64,000 nucleotides of DNA from positions 1 through 64,000 of the forward strand of contig JAKASS010000003.1 in the NCBI GenBank assembly GCA_021818905.1, read 5' to 3'. The position numbers were made by a program, and so were the translations under genes. This stretch comes from Nanobdellota archaeon (lineage in GTDB: Archaea; Nanobdellota; Nanobdellia; Parvarchaeales; Parvarchaeaceae). Each line of letters opens with the position of its first letter. Position 1 is the stretch's first letter. Below the pieces are notes generated by a model, which did no database searches, had not been told where the DNA came from, and worked only from the letters and a program-made list of their open reading frames with translations. Of this stretch, positions 1 to 8,148 are shown in pieces.

Positions 1-56
1 TGCAGAACGAGCTCAAGCTGAAGGCGATGCTTTACAATAAGCTTCTCAAAACGTAA
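1..56 (+). CDS. IS5-type transposase, C-terminal fragment cut by window edge
   Basis: The last 17-18 codons of a DDE transposase, ending with TAA at 54-56. The residues match the C-terminus of the transposase at 15956-16906 except for two substitutions (P to L and E to K). The gene begins before the window, so whether this copy is intact cannot be judged here. Confidence 0.85.
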   Translation, partial: QNELKLKAMLYNKLLKT

Positions 57-126
57 GCCGATACGAGAAAGATGAAAGACCGCTAGCCTCAGCTATCGTC
101 TTTTATGCTAGTTATGCACAGGCGTA
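1..126 (+). mobile_element. IS5-type element, right end only (copy 1)
   Basis: This stretch aligns without gaps to 16851-16976, the right end of the complete IS5-type element further on, with roughly a dozen differences. It contains the last transposase codons and ends in the terminal inverted repeat TATGCACAGGCGTA at 113-126. The rest of the element lies outside the window. The differences from the second copy show that the two insertions are not recent duplicates of each other. Confidence 0.9.
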
Positions 127-179
127 CTAAACCAAGCACCTATAAAACAAGCCTTTAATAGCCAAAAAGCTTTAAATAC

Positions 180-350
180 ATGAAACGACATATAAATATC
201 ATATTAGTATCACATAAGGATAGTAAAGAAGTGATAGATAATATTACCGATAGTATGAGAAGAAAGGGAACTATGGCGTTTAATGATAAAGATACAGACA
301 ATCCTGATGACGATTATGAGCTAGAGAAGGACAAGTCCCTTTTTGAGTAA
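180..350 (+). CDS. small acidic-tailed protein, 56 aa, unknown
   Basis: I do not recognise this gene. An ATG at 180 opens 57 codons ending in TAA at 348-350. The N-terminus (MKRHINIILVSHKDSKEV) is mixed basic and hydrophobic, the middle is basic, and the tail is strongly acidic (DNPDDDYELE). A TATA-like CTATAAAA at 140-147 lies about 35 nt upstream, a plausible archaeal promoter spacing. It ends four bases before the convergent prepilin peptidase gene. An internal ATG at 273 could be the start instead. Coding status rests on the open frame and promoter spacing only. Confidence 0.45.
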   Translation: MKRHINIILVSHKDSKEVIDNITDSMRRKGTMAFNDKDTDNPDDDYELEKDKSLFE

Positions 351-354
351 TCAA

Positions 355-1197
355 TCATAATATCAGATTAGAGGTTATTAACTGAAGTATCGGGTTCAAA
401 AACAATAGTGTTACCAATGTCCCTATAAGCAACCCGGGCACGAAAGGCAATCCGATTTTGACTAATACTTGCTTTATACCTGATTCTTTCAACTTTTTTA
501 TATCGCCGGCTTCGAGTCCGGTATTCTTCCTGCTTACTATGGTTTTGCCGGATGGGTCTATGGCATCGTCTGCGAGCCAGTCTCCTTCCGTTAATTTATC
601 CACGTGGGTGTTTACAAACATGAGGTTCTCTGCAACCACATATATGTACCTCATCGATACCAGCATGAACGCAGCGAACGCCGCAAGATAATTTAATGGC
701 AGAGGGAGAAAATCTATGAAAAGAAATATCAGAACCGCCGCGCCGACGACTAGTCCGATGTCATATAAACGCAGGAATTTTTCCATGTGTTGGAATTTTG
801 TAAGGCCGAAGACGATGGTCCCAAAAAGCCCGTAAAGCCCACCAAAGATCAGGATATTTATAAAAAGGTTTATGAAAGAAAAACTTGAAGACATGCTAAG
901 TGATGTGAATATAAAAGACAACCCGAGCATCAACTTTACATCGCCGCCCGCCCATTGCCCTAGCCTGTACATCAGATAAGAGAACCCAAAAAGCAGCGCC
1001 GCGGACAAAGGCATAAATTCTAAATTTTCTATAGAATGGTTGCTTATCGCCAACATCAGTGACAATAATAGACCGCCACAGATAAACATGTAACTTATGA
1101 AATCCGGGACCTCTCTAGTTTTTATATCCGAATAAGAAGCCACCGAAAGCATCGCGACAAGAAATACTGATATAAACAGAATGAGATAAGATATCAT
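355..1197 (-). CDS. prepilin/preflagellin peptidase, A24 family
   Basis: A 280-residue polytopic membrane protein of the A24 aspartic peptidase family, which cleaves class III signal peptides of archaeal pilins and archaellins at the inner face of the membrane. The two family aspartates are visible: D24 in YSDIKTREVP after the first membrane segment, and D86 in GGDVK. Further hydrophobic segments follow, with a cytoplasmic-looking insert near 200-240 and a last membrane helix at the C-terminus. Several neighbouring minus-strand surface proteins carry pilin-like N-termini and are likely substrates; that link is inference. Its ATG (1195-1197) is immediately adjacent to the ATG of dph5 on the other strand, so its promoter must lie within dph5 coding sequence. 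Confidence 0.85.
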   Translation of the reverse strand: MISYLILFISVFLVAMLSVASYSDIKTREVPDFISYMFICGGLLLSLMLAISNHSIENLEFMPLSAALLFGFSYLMYRLGQWAGGDVKLMLGLSFIFTSLSMSSSFSFINLFINILIFGGLYGLFGTIVFGLTKFQHMEKFLRLYDIGLVVGAAVLIFLFIDFLPLPLNYLAAFAAFMLVSMRYIYVVAENLMFVNTHVDKLTEGDWLADDAIDPSGKTIVSRKNTGLEAGDIKKLKESGIKQVLVKIGLPFVPGLLIGTLVTLLFLNPILQLITSNLIL

Positions 1198-1935
1198 ATG
1201 TTATACCTAATTGGTACTGGTTTATATTATTTAACCGACATGCCGATAAGAGCCATTGATAAATTAAAAAAATGCAGGGAGATCTATCTTGAACGGTACA
1301 CAAACCTAAACGACATAAGCCAGTTAAAAAAACTCGAGGGATCTATCAAGAAAAAGATAACGCTTGTCGGAAGGGAAGAAGTAGAAAGCGATTTTATAAT
1401 CTCCAGAGCTGAGAAGGCCGCCGTCGCATTACTAGTGCCGGGCGACCCGCTTTCTGCCACTACGCACGTTTCATTATTATGCGAATGCAAAAGCCGCGGC
1501 ATAAAATTCGAGGTCTTACATTCTAGCAGCATATTCTCTGCGATTGCTGAAACTGGTTTTTCGCTCTATAAGTTCGGCGCTACATGCAGCATCCCTATTT
1601 ATACAGCAAACTTTAAACCAGAAAGTTTTTTTTCAGTTATAGAAGAGAACATAAAAGCCGGCTTGCATACGCTGGTCCTTCTGGAAGCCAAGGACGAGAA
1701 AAACTTCGTCAGCTTGAAATCCTCTATCGAGACATTGAAATCCATAGAATCAAAAAGAAAATTGGACATAATAAACTGGGGCGAGACCATATGTATCTCT
1801 AGACTAGGCAGTGAACAGCGATCTATCTCCCCCGCAGATCCATTTAGAGGAAATGACCTGCCACCTTCATGTATGATTATACCGGGAAAACTAAATCAAG
1901 TAGAAGTCGATAATTCTAAAATTCTATTGTCGTGA
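1198..1935 (+). CDS. dph5: diphthine synthase (Dph5)
   Basis: A 245-residue SAM-dependent methyltransferase of the tetrapyrrole methylase fold. Dph5 methylates the ACP-modified histidine of elongation factor 2 during diphthamide synthesis. The start MLYLIGTGL and the cofactor-site loop LVPGDPLSATTH near residue 80 are family hallmarks, and the length is typical of archaeal Dph5. The target EF-2 (59149-61332) and the amidation enzyme (42144-42833) are in the same window but not in one operon. There is no 5' spacer to the divergent peptidase gene, so the mRNA is probably leaderless, with its TATA box inside the neighbour. Confidence 0.92.
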   Translation: MLYLIGTGLYYLTDMPIRAIDKLKKCREIYLERYTNLNDISQLKKLEGSIKKKITLVGREEVESDFIISRAEKAAVALLVPGDPLSATTHVSLLCECKSRGIKFEVLHSSSIFSAIAETGFSLYKFGATCSIPIYTANFKPESFFSVIEENIKAGLHTLVLLEAKDEKNFVSLKSSIETLKSIESKRKLDIINWGETICISRLGSEQRSISPADPFRGNDLPPSCMIIPGKLNQVEVDNSKILLS

Positions 1936-1938
1936 ATC

Positions 1939-2817
1939 TTAGCTGACGGAAACCGGAAGAAGATTTGAGGTAAGGCAATATCTGTAACCTACACTTACGT
2001 TCACATCGGTATCTGTAGTAAATCCTGGTGACTGCGGTACTGGACTAAAAGTAAGCTCAAGTGGGAATTGGAATACGCCGCTGACATAGAGTATGCCTGG
2101 ATAGGTTGAGTTCGTTATATTTACATTACGATCAACGATGGACAGAGTTGCTGCATTTGGGAGCTCGGTGAATGCTTTGCCGGCTACAGCTATGTTTAGC
2201 CAATTAAAAACGTTGTTATTTAGATAGCCAGGTGAAAGCACGGGTGCTTGTATGTATAATGTTCGATTAAGGGGCGAAGGCGGAGCAGTTACTATGCTAT
2301 TAAATCCAGAGAGTGAAACCGAAACCGGCGCTGTCGAATAGCTTGGGAGAGTTATTGGCGGCGTCCCTGTAAATGTATTGTTTTCTACCGTAATCGGGTA
2401 ATTTGCATACGAGATGTCATTAAAGCATGATAGGAATTGCACATCGCAGCTTCCTGCCGTCGGCGCTGAGAAAGTCCAGCTGGAAGAATATGATGAACCC
2501 GGGTATACTTCGACGTATTTTGTAGGCTGTGTAGTCCCGCCACAACCATATCCGATTATCGAAACGTTCAACGGTGCCACCCCATTACCCACGATATTAG
2601 CAATGACGCTAAAGCTTTGACTTGGATAAAGATTAGATACCTGCGCTGATGACGATGCGCTAACGTTTATAGGGACTGCAGAAGCCGTTGTCGTTGTCGT
2701 AGTAGTGCTTGGCAGCGATATGTAGCCTGCAAAATAGAGATAAGCTATAATCACTATAACAATTACTATGGCCACCAAACCTAGCATCCCAGAACCACCC
2801 TGGGCTTTTTTTGACAT
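1939..2817 (-). CDS. pilin-like single-span surface protein with Thr linker
   Basis: A 292-residue protein with a short basic N-terminus (MSKKAQGGSG), a hydrophobic helix at about 11-32, a run of seven threonines just after it, and a long Ser/Thr/Asn-rich extracellular region with many possible N-glycosylation sequons. The KKAQ-G start before the helix resembles archaeal class III signal peptides, so the prepilin peptidase could process it. It is the last gene of the minus-strand series 9354 to 1939, six bases after the previous gene. Cysteines are few, in the middle of the ectodomain. I recognise no enzyme domain; an Ig-like fold is possible but unproven. Confidence 0.7.
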   Translation of the reverse strand: MSKKAQGGSGMLGLVAIVIVIVIIAYLYFAGYISLPSTTTTTTTASAVPINVSASSSAQVSNLYPSQSFSVIANIVGNGVAPLNVSIIGYGCGGTTQPTKYVEVYPGSSYSSSWTFSAPTAGSCDVQFLSCFNDISYANYPITVENNTFTGTPPITLPSYSTAPVSVSLSGFNSIVTAPPSPLNRTLYIQAPVLSPGYLNNNVFNWLNIAVAGKAFTELPNAATLSIVDRNVNITNSTYPGILYVSGVFQFPLELTFSPVPQSPGFTTDTDVNVSVGYRYCLTSNLLPVSVS

Positions 2818-2823
2818 ACTCGA

Positions 2824-3735
2824 TTACTGACCGCAATCTATTGTTGGGCCACTGAAAGAATATTCATAGTTATAATACGCATCAACACCTACCAAATTCT
2901 GCGTCGGCTTTGATACGGCATTACTTGCTGTAACTTCTATCGGCAACCCGCCGGTTTCCAATAACGCTAGGTTAACATCTGTAAGCGTAAGTACAAGTGT
3001 AGAACCGTTGCTGAAATCGTATGTCTTTGTATTATAGGTAACGGATGCTGCAGCAATGCCGCCAGTAGCGTTGTTTACAGTCAAAACTAACTTTGTTATC
3101 AATCCAGTAGAAGCTCCTACGAAAGGTTCACCACTATAAACGACTGGACCTAACGTCAAGCCCAGTGACTCCTGAGCATTAGATGACGTCAATTGGGTCT
3201 CTATGGTTATAGGGTTTGCTATTATAGAAAGGAACCCAGAAGAAACATTAAGGGGCAAAATCTGCAATGGCGTTGACCCATATGGGTATGTTTCTATAGA
3301 TGTCGTCGCGTTCTGCCAAAAATCTTGGAACGACAGCGAGAAAGTAGAAGTTGATTCTTCATTGCTTCCGACACATGTAACATTGAATTCCCCGGATGCC
3401 GAAGCTGACATGTCCGCAGGCATGCTTACGGGTTTAGAAGAATTTTCTACTTGAACGAAGCTCGGATTGCCCATTCGCAATGTCACATTTGGATTCAAAG
3501 CTTGGCCAAAAGGATTGAAATATGTGAATATTATGTTAGATGAATGCCCGGCCAGTATCGGTGAAGTCCGCAAGACTGCAGTCGTACTAAACGCAGTCGG
3601 AGTTGAAGTGCTATTCGAAGAGCCGAGTATGTTCTTTAGGCTTCCGCTCGCTGCAAGGTATATTATTACTACAAGAACGACAACTAGAACTAGAGCCAAA
3701 ACGACTCCTGTGCCTGCTGCTTTTTTATTGAACAT
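2824..3735 (-). CDS. pilin-like single-span surface protein
   Basis: A 303-residue protein with the same plan as its neighbour: basic start MFNKKAAGTG, one hydrophobic helix at about 8-30, and a long beta-rich, Ser/Thr-rich ectodomain. The N-terminus fits a class III (pilin-type) signal. It was originally only some 50 bases downstream of the next operon gene (5704-6684); two insertion sequences now separate them by about 1.97 kb, so its transcription may depend on an IS-borne or new promoter. No catalytic motif is recognisable. It may be a paralogue of the other surface proteins in this series, judged from architecture and not from an alignment. Confidence 0.7.
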   Translation of the reverse strand: MFNKKAAGTGVVLALVLVVVLVVIIYLAASGSLKNILGSSNSTSTPTAFSTTAVLRTSPILAGHSSNIIFTYFNPFGQALNPNVTLRMGNPSFVQVENSSKPVSMPADMSASASGEFNVTCVGSNEESTSTFSLSFQDFWQNATTSIETYPYGSTPLQILPLNVSSGFLSIIANPITIETQLTSSNAQESLGLTLGPVVYSGEPFVGASTGLITKLVLTVNNATGGIAAASVTYNTKTYDFSNGSTLVLTLTDVNLALLETGGLPIEVTASNAVSKPTQNLVGVDAYYNYEYSFSGPTIDCGQ

Positions 3736-3759
3736 AGATAAATAAGGTGGTTTGCGTAT

Positions 3760-4680
3760 TTAAACGTTTTTACAATCCGGGCTCTGTAGAAATCCTATGA
3801 TAATAATATAAGCAAGCTGTATGAATCGCCGGATGTCGTAGACCACATCGATCACCTTCACCTCCTTCAGCTTGTTCAAATGCAGTTTGCTGCCCAGGGT
3901 GGAGCCGAACTTCCTCTTCTCCACGGAGTTGACAGTCTCCACGATGCTTCGTTTATGGTACTCGTCAAGTGGAAAAGATGCTTTCATCAGCTTCCTCCAT
4001 CTTCCCCTGGTCTTCCATATCGGAACGCCTTCATTCCTTGCAGGAATGATCGATTCTGCATGGAGTCTCTCCCTCGAAAACCTGTGGTTTCTCTCCGAAT
4101 CGTATCCTTTATCAGCCAGTATCTTATCGATCTTTACTATTTCAGCGGCTTTCTTCATGAGCGGTCTGAAGGTCTTATTGTCGCTTTCATACCTTCGGTT
4201 AGAGGAGGAAACGGCTATCGCTTCCGTCTTCGGGTCTACGACGATGGAATGCTTGGTAAACACCTTTCTACGCAGTTCTTCTCCTATCCTCCACAGGTAG
4301 TGATAGGAAGCGTTTCGTTCATCGTATCCGGTGGAGTCTATCGCTGCATCCATCCTTCTTATCCCGAACAGTCTAAACGCGAAGGACAGCATCGCGTCCC
4401 ATACTCGCAGCGGTATCCGTTTGAAGAATTTCTGCAGTGTCGTATAATGAGGGACTTTATCGAAGTCAAACAATCCCTTGAGCTCTTCCAGCTCGTCTAC
4501 GACGTCCCGATAAGGCTTTCTCTCGTGTTTCATCAGGCAGATGCACGCAGCAAGCTGCGGCTGCGTGTACGTCTTCTTGGAGAACTTGTTCGAGAAGGGC
4601 GACAACGCCCTCCGCGCTATGCCCAATACGATGGACGCAAATCTTTTATAGTAAGGACTCCCATTTTTATTCATAAGCAC
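3760..4680 (-). CDS. IS5/IS903-type DDE transposase
   Basis: A 306-residue DDE transposase. The catalytic triad is visible as D115 (AAIDSTGYD), D190 (ILADKGYDS) and E248 (RSIVETVNS), with the expected spacing of the IS5/IS4 superfamily. The start is at or near 4680 (MLMNKNGS; an alternative ATG is two codons later). There is no stop inside the element: the frame runs through the inverted repeat, adding FLQSP, and stops in host flank at 3760-3762. The gene otherwise looks intact, so this copy may be active. Confidence 0.9.
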   Translation of the reverse strand: MLMNKNGSPYYKRFASIVLGIARRALSPFSNKFSKKTYTQPQLAACICLMKHERKPYRDVVDELEELKGLFDFDKVPHYTTLQKFFKRIPLRVWDAMLSFAFRLFGIRRMDAAIDSTGYDERNASYHYLWRIGEELRRKVFTKHSIVVDPKTEAIAVSSSNRRYESDNKTFRPLMKKAAEIVKIDKILADKGYDSERNHRFSRERLHAESIIPARNEGVPIWKTRGRWRKLMKASFPLDEYHKRSIVETVNSVEKRKFGSTLGSKLHLNKLKEVKVIDVVYDIRRFIQLAYIIIIGFLQSPDCKNV

Positions 4681-4746
4681 CTCTTTTTTTGTTTATTTAC
4701 TATAATAATTAAAGAGGTGCTTACTTTAGAGGATTTCTACAGAGCC
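3780..4746 (-). mobile_element. IS5-family (IS903-like) insertion sequence with 9-bp target duplication
   Basis: The ends are a perfect 17-bp inverted repeat, GGCTCTGTAGAAATCCT, at 3780-3796 and 4730-4746. The element is flanked by an exact 9-bp direct repeat TACAATCCG at 3771-3779 and 4747-4755. A 9-bp duplication and a GGCT-type terminus fit the IS903 group of the IS5 family. It lies directly beside the IS6-type element, and its right target duplication overlaps that element's left one (CGTTTACG). The preserved duplication indicates a fairly recent insertion. Confidence 0.92.
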
Positions 4747-4761
4747 TACAATCCGTTTACG

Positions 4762-5700
4762 GGCACTGTTACCAAATACGGTTGGTGAATCTTAATTACA
4801 TCGGCTGCCATCTTTATTTGAGGCAAAAATGGAAAACCGATGTAATTATTGTAAAAGCAGCAGTGTGTATTTAAATGGTTTTAGAAAGACGAAAAACAGG
4901 GGAAACATACAGCGATACCGCTGTATGTCCTGCGGTAAGACGTTCGTGGAAAATGTCGGTTTCAGGTGGAAACACCATGCGAAACGCACCATGATCGGCA
5001 GTATCCACCTCCATCTGATAGGATCGTCGCTTAGGGACGCCGCAAAGTTCCTTTCCGTGTCCGTAAATTCCGTGTCCAGGTGGTTCCTGGAATATGGAAA
5101 GATGATCATAGGATACGTAAAGGACATCAAGCCTTTCAGGACGGAAAGGCTTCACATGGACGAGATGTCCGTAAAGACGCGTGGGAAGTCCTTTTACATA
5201 TGGGCTTCCATCTGCAGGGAGAACAGATTTGCCACGGCTTTTCTCGCTTCCGATAGGACGAAGAAGAACGCCAGACTGCCGATGAAGGAGTCCCCGCCCG
5301 CCATGAACATCACCACGGACGGAGCCTTCGGATACGGATCCATAATAAAAGACTTAAAAGGCTCGTGGTATTACCACGACCACTATCACCGCTGCGCTTC
5401 CTTCGAGGACAAGAAGGACAATGATCCCATGGAAAGACGGGACAATCCCCATCGTGCCAATACTCACGAGCTTCGCGGCTTCAAGAAGCTCGCCACTGGA
5501 GACTTGTTCGTAAGATTATGGACGTTCTACTATGACTTCATAAGGCCGCATTCTTCCCTCGGCAGGACCCCTGCCGAAGAAGCGGGACTTGTAAAGTATT
5601 ACAAAGACGATGATTGGTTCGGACGGTGGGAACGATGGGTCGAGAGAGCTTCGCTCTCTTTTTATTTGGCTTATATATCAACCGTATTTGGGAACAGTGT
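4762..5700 (+). mobile_element. IS6-family insertion sequence with 8-bp target duplication
   Basis: Inverted ends CACTGTTACCAAATACGGTTG (4764-4784) and, on the other strand, the same sequence with one mismatch (5679-5699). The GGCACTGTT terminus is characteristic of IS6/IS26-type elements, which make 8-bp duplications; CGTTTACG occurs at 4754-4761 and 5701-5708. The right duplication contains the TAA stop of the minus-strand gene 5704-6684, so the insertion left that gene's protein unchanged. A truncated copy of the left end lies at 16979-17107. Confidence 0.9.
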
Positions 5701-5719
5701 CGTTTACGATGTTGTATAA
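4829..5719 (+). CDS. IS6-family transposase with N-terminal zinc ribbon
   Basis: A 296-residue protein. An N-terminal zinc ribbon (C5, C8, C32, C35) is followed by a helix-turn-helix segment near 65-90 and a DDE core with D111 (LHMDEMS), D164 (TTDGAFGY) and E202 (PMERRDN), then the typical FIRPHSSLG block near 240. The zinc-ribbon plus HTH arrangement is known in archaeal IS6 relatives. The frame has no stop inside the element and continues through the right inverted repeat and target duplication to 5719, giving a C-terminus partly encoded by host sequence, as in the adjacent IS903-like gene. Confidence 0.88.
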   Translation: MENRCNYCKSSSVYLNGFRKTKNRGNIQRYRCMSCGKTFVENVGFRWKHHAKRTMIGSIHLHLIGSSLRDAAKFLSVSVNSVSRWFLEYGKMIIGYVKDIKPFRTERLHMDEMSVKTRGKSFYIWASICRENRFATAFLASDRTKKNARLPMKESPPAMNITTDGAFGYGSIIKDLKGSWYYHDHYHRCASFEDKKDNDPMERRDNPHRANTHELRGFKKLATGDLFVRLWTFYYDFIRPHSSLGRTPAEEAGLVKYYKDDDWFGRWERWVERASLSFYLAYISTVFGNSVVYDVV

Positions 5720-6684
5720 GATTCAACTTTTAGAGCTACGCGGAAAAATCCGTTTTCCAAGTAGCTATACGAAATTGAAACCTGCATGTTCGACAGGAAA
5801 TAAGGAATGTTGCCAGCGGAAAGCGCTGAATCTTCTTTTGAACTTAATGCTATGGGGAGCGTTGCGGTGGTAGTGCCTTGACCTACAGACAAAGAGCCGC
5901 TGAATCTTACCGTCCCATTCGCATATTGGTGCGAAGTGAATCCGGGCAAGCCTTGAGTCATGTTGATCTCGCTGGAGTTCATCGTTATGTTAATGTCTAC
6001 CGGACCTAGGACTATGCCAGTGCCAACGTTATCTAGACCTAGCGACACTTCTGCTGCCGTCCCGTATACTGCAGGGAGCTGCGCAGATGTTTCTATGCTT
6101 ACTGGCCCTGCCGTGTTTCCATAAGATGAAAAAGATGGGACGGGGTAATTTCGGCTGCTATACGCCTGTTCAGAGGCAAATTCCAATGATTGCGACGCAC
6201 TTGCAGCATATGAATAATTTATGTAGTAACCTATTTCCTGCGTATAAGGTATATTCTCATATTCACCATTTGTAGGAGATGCCAGCCTGAATACCTCGAG
6301 CACGCTTCCGCCCGCAAAAAGTGTAGGTATATCTACGCATTCCTGCGGCCCAGAACTAGGTTGGTTAGGACTGGATGCTATCGTAAATAACCCTAAATTA
6401 TCCATACAAAGGTCTATAGAAGTAGCGCCTTTGCCGTCTATGTTATTTGAGATCGTAAAACTTACGTCAAATTGGGTATTTGGAGATACGCTAGAAGTAT
6501 AGCCGACTGATGACACCACGACGCCTTGCGTAACCGGGGGCGGTGTCCCTGCGGTGCTGAATATGCCTAGGTCTGCACTTATGTAAGGCAAAAATATTAT
6601 CACTAAGACTATCACTACTATTATACCTACAAAAACTACGCCGGCATTCTGACCTCTTTTTCCTAAATTTTTAGCCGATACCAT
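5704..6684 (-). CDS. pilin-like single-span surface protein
   Basis: A 326-residue protein with basic start MVSAKNLGKRGQNAG, hydrophobic helix at about 16-35, and a Ser/Thr/Asn-rich ectodomain of roughly 290 residues. KRGQ before the helix is a good match to a class III signal cleavage site of the type used by archaeal prepilin peptidases. It starts two bases after the end of the upstream gene (6687-8099), so the two are surely co-transcribed. Its stop codon lies in the 8-bp target duplication of the IS6-type element. Function unknown; a surface filament or adhesin role is inference. Confidence 0.72.
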   Translation of the reverse strand: MVSAKNLGKRGQNAGVVFVGIIVVIVLVIIFLPYISADLGIFSTAGTPPPVTQGVVVSSVGYTSSVSPNTQFDVSFTISNNIDGKGATSIDLCMDNLGLFTIASSPNQPSSGPQECVDIPTLFAGGSVLEVFRLASPTNGEYENIPYTQEIGYYINYSYAASASQSLEFASEQAYSSRNYPVPSFSSYGNTAGPVSIETSAQLPAVYGTAAEVSLGLDNVGTGIVLGPVDINITMNSSEINMTQGLPGFTSHQYANGTVRFSGSLSVGQGTTTATLPIALSSKEDSALSAGNIPYFLSNMQVSISYSYLENGFFRVALKVESYTTS

Positions 6685-6686
6685 AT

Positions 6687-8099
6687 TTAACTCGAACTTG
6701 AGCAGGCGCCAGCGCTCCCGGCTCTGATAACATAAGGCATATCCATGTCTTCTATGTAATTATAATTTATGTGCGCCAAAAGCGGGACCGTATCAAAATG
6801 TTCCGCGCCCGGAAGAGTCACTAGCTGTGGCAGGACTAGTGGTATTACCGAATTTGGATTTTCAGCGCTACAATCCCAGTAATCAGCACTTGGCAAAACG
6901 AAATTAGCTGTTAGTCCGCCCGTTGCTGGAGAACACCTCCAAGTCGGATTTAGCTGGGACATTTCGCTCAGCACGTTAACCGACCAAAGCGACATCGGTA
7001 CAAATATAGACAAGGAATTTAGATAGTAGTTACCAGTACCTGAGTTGTTTACTTCTACATTGATAGGCATGTCACCCGTGTTTGTCTCTACCGGTTGCGG
7101 TACACTAGTGCTCAAGGATATATGAATCGGCCCCGGGCTTACAAAGTTTACTGTTGGCGCGTTTGCCATAAGTGGCTGGCCGGCTACGGATAGTTCCTCC
7201 GCATAAGAACTAGTGACGAATTCTATCGGTGCTATCGATGCTGCGCTATAATTTTCTATCGTGAAGTTTAGCTGAAGAGACGCTATTGAACCGCCATTTG
7301 CCACCGATACCTGAAGATTAGTCGGACAAAAGGCATTTATCGAGGTTTGATTTGTTATTGTCTGGGAAGGATATATCAAGGGCGTCAGATCAACTTTGTA
7401 TTCCTTTGGCGAAGTGACGTTTGTTGAGTATTGACAATCGAATGCGGCTGCCGGGTCATTTGTGCTTCCGCATGAGGTGTTCAAAAGTATATTGTTGTCC
7501 GTACCTGATCCTAAAGGCACATTTGCAGTGTCCTCGACCGTATAAAATAGATCCGTAGGTGTCCCTGGATAATTTGCTGTTATAATAGCCACTGCCGGGT
7601 TCTGTGTAGGATTTGCTGTTATAAAAGAGCTAAAAGTAGGCGCAGTGTAATTTGTCACCGGCCCCTGGGTCGGACTTACACAAGCCACCGGGTTTGCGAC
7701 GCATGTGAGTTCACCGGATATCAATCCCCAAATCGGAGAAATATAAGAACCTATCGCAGAGAATATAGGGCCGTAATAAGACTGCTCCTGATAAGAGAAA
7801 AATCCAGTGTGGCCAGAAGCGCTTAGATATACGAATATTATGACTGGCAATGCGATTAAAAAGAGGATTATTATTATTGCGCTATATTTTTTGGTACCGC
7901 GAACGAATTTGGCTCTGTCGAAAAGCCGGTAAGGCGTCCTTTCGGCTTGTACGGCCTGCTTAAGCCTTAGTTCTTCCAGCTGTTCTTTAAGGGCATCTAA
8001 TTTAGACGAGCCTGCCGACGAAGGCCCCCTAGTAAAAATCTTTGAAACCCCGCCGCGGACTTTGCTATAGGCGTTTTTAGCCCTGTCTCTCCAAGCCAT
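6687..8099 (-). CDS. membrane-anchored surface protein with cytoplasmic coiled coil
   Basis: A 470-residue protein. Unlike its neighbours it has a cytoplasmic N-terminus of about 75 basic residues with a predicted short coiled coil (LDALKEQLEELRLKQAV), then one membrane helix near 76-98, then a large Thr/Ser/Asn-rich ectodomain with scattered cysteines. No enzyme motif is recognisable. The position between pilin-like genes suggests a platform or anchoring role for a surface structure, which is inference. The upstream gene ends 49 bases away and the downstream gene starts two bases on, so it belongs to the same operon. Confidence 0.7.
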   Translation of the reverse strand: MAWRDRAKNAYSKVRGGVSKIFTRGPSSAGSSKLDALKEQLEELRLKQAVQAERTPYRLFDRAKFVRGTKKYSAIIIILFLIALPVIIFVYLSASGHTGFFSYQEQSYYGPIFSAIGSYISPIWGLISGELTCVANPVACVSPTQGPVTNYTAPTFSSFITANPTQNPAVAIITANYPGTPTDLFYTVEDTANVPLGSGTDNNILLNTSCGSTNDPAAAFDCQYSTNVTSPKEYKVDLTPLIYPSQTITNQTSINAFCPTNLQVSVANGGSIASLQLNFTIENYSAASIAPIEFVTSSYAEELSVAGQPLMANAPTVNFVSPGPIHISLSTSVPQPVETNTGDMPINVEVNNSGTGNYYLNSLSIFVPMSLWSVNVLSEMSQLNPTWRCSPATGGLTANFVLPSADYWDCSAENPNSVIPLVLPQLVTLPGAEHFDTVPLLAHINYNYIEDMDMPYVIRAGSAGACSSSS

Positions 8100-8148
8100 A
8101 CATTATTCTAACAAACCTTAACTTATATAGATTTTAGACATTACCGTA

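Noticed and set aside
3880-4788. 302-codon plus-strand open frame opposite the IS903-like transposase
   Set aside because: It is the antisense shadow of a G/C-rich transposase gene; its translation has no domain pattern, while the minus-strand frame has a full DDE triad.
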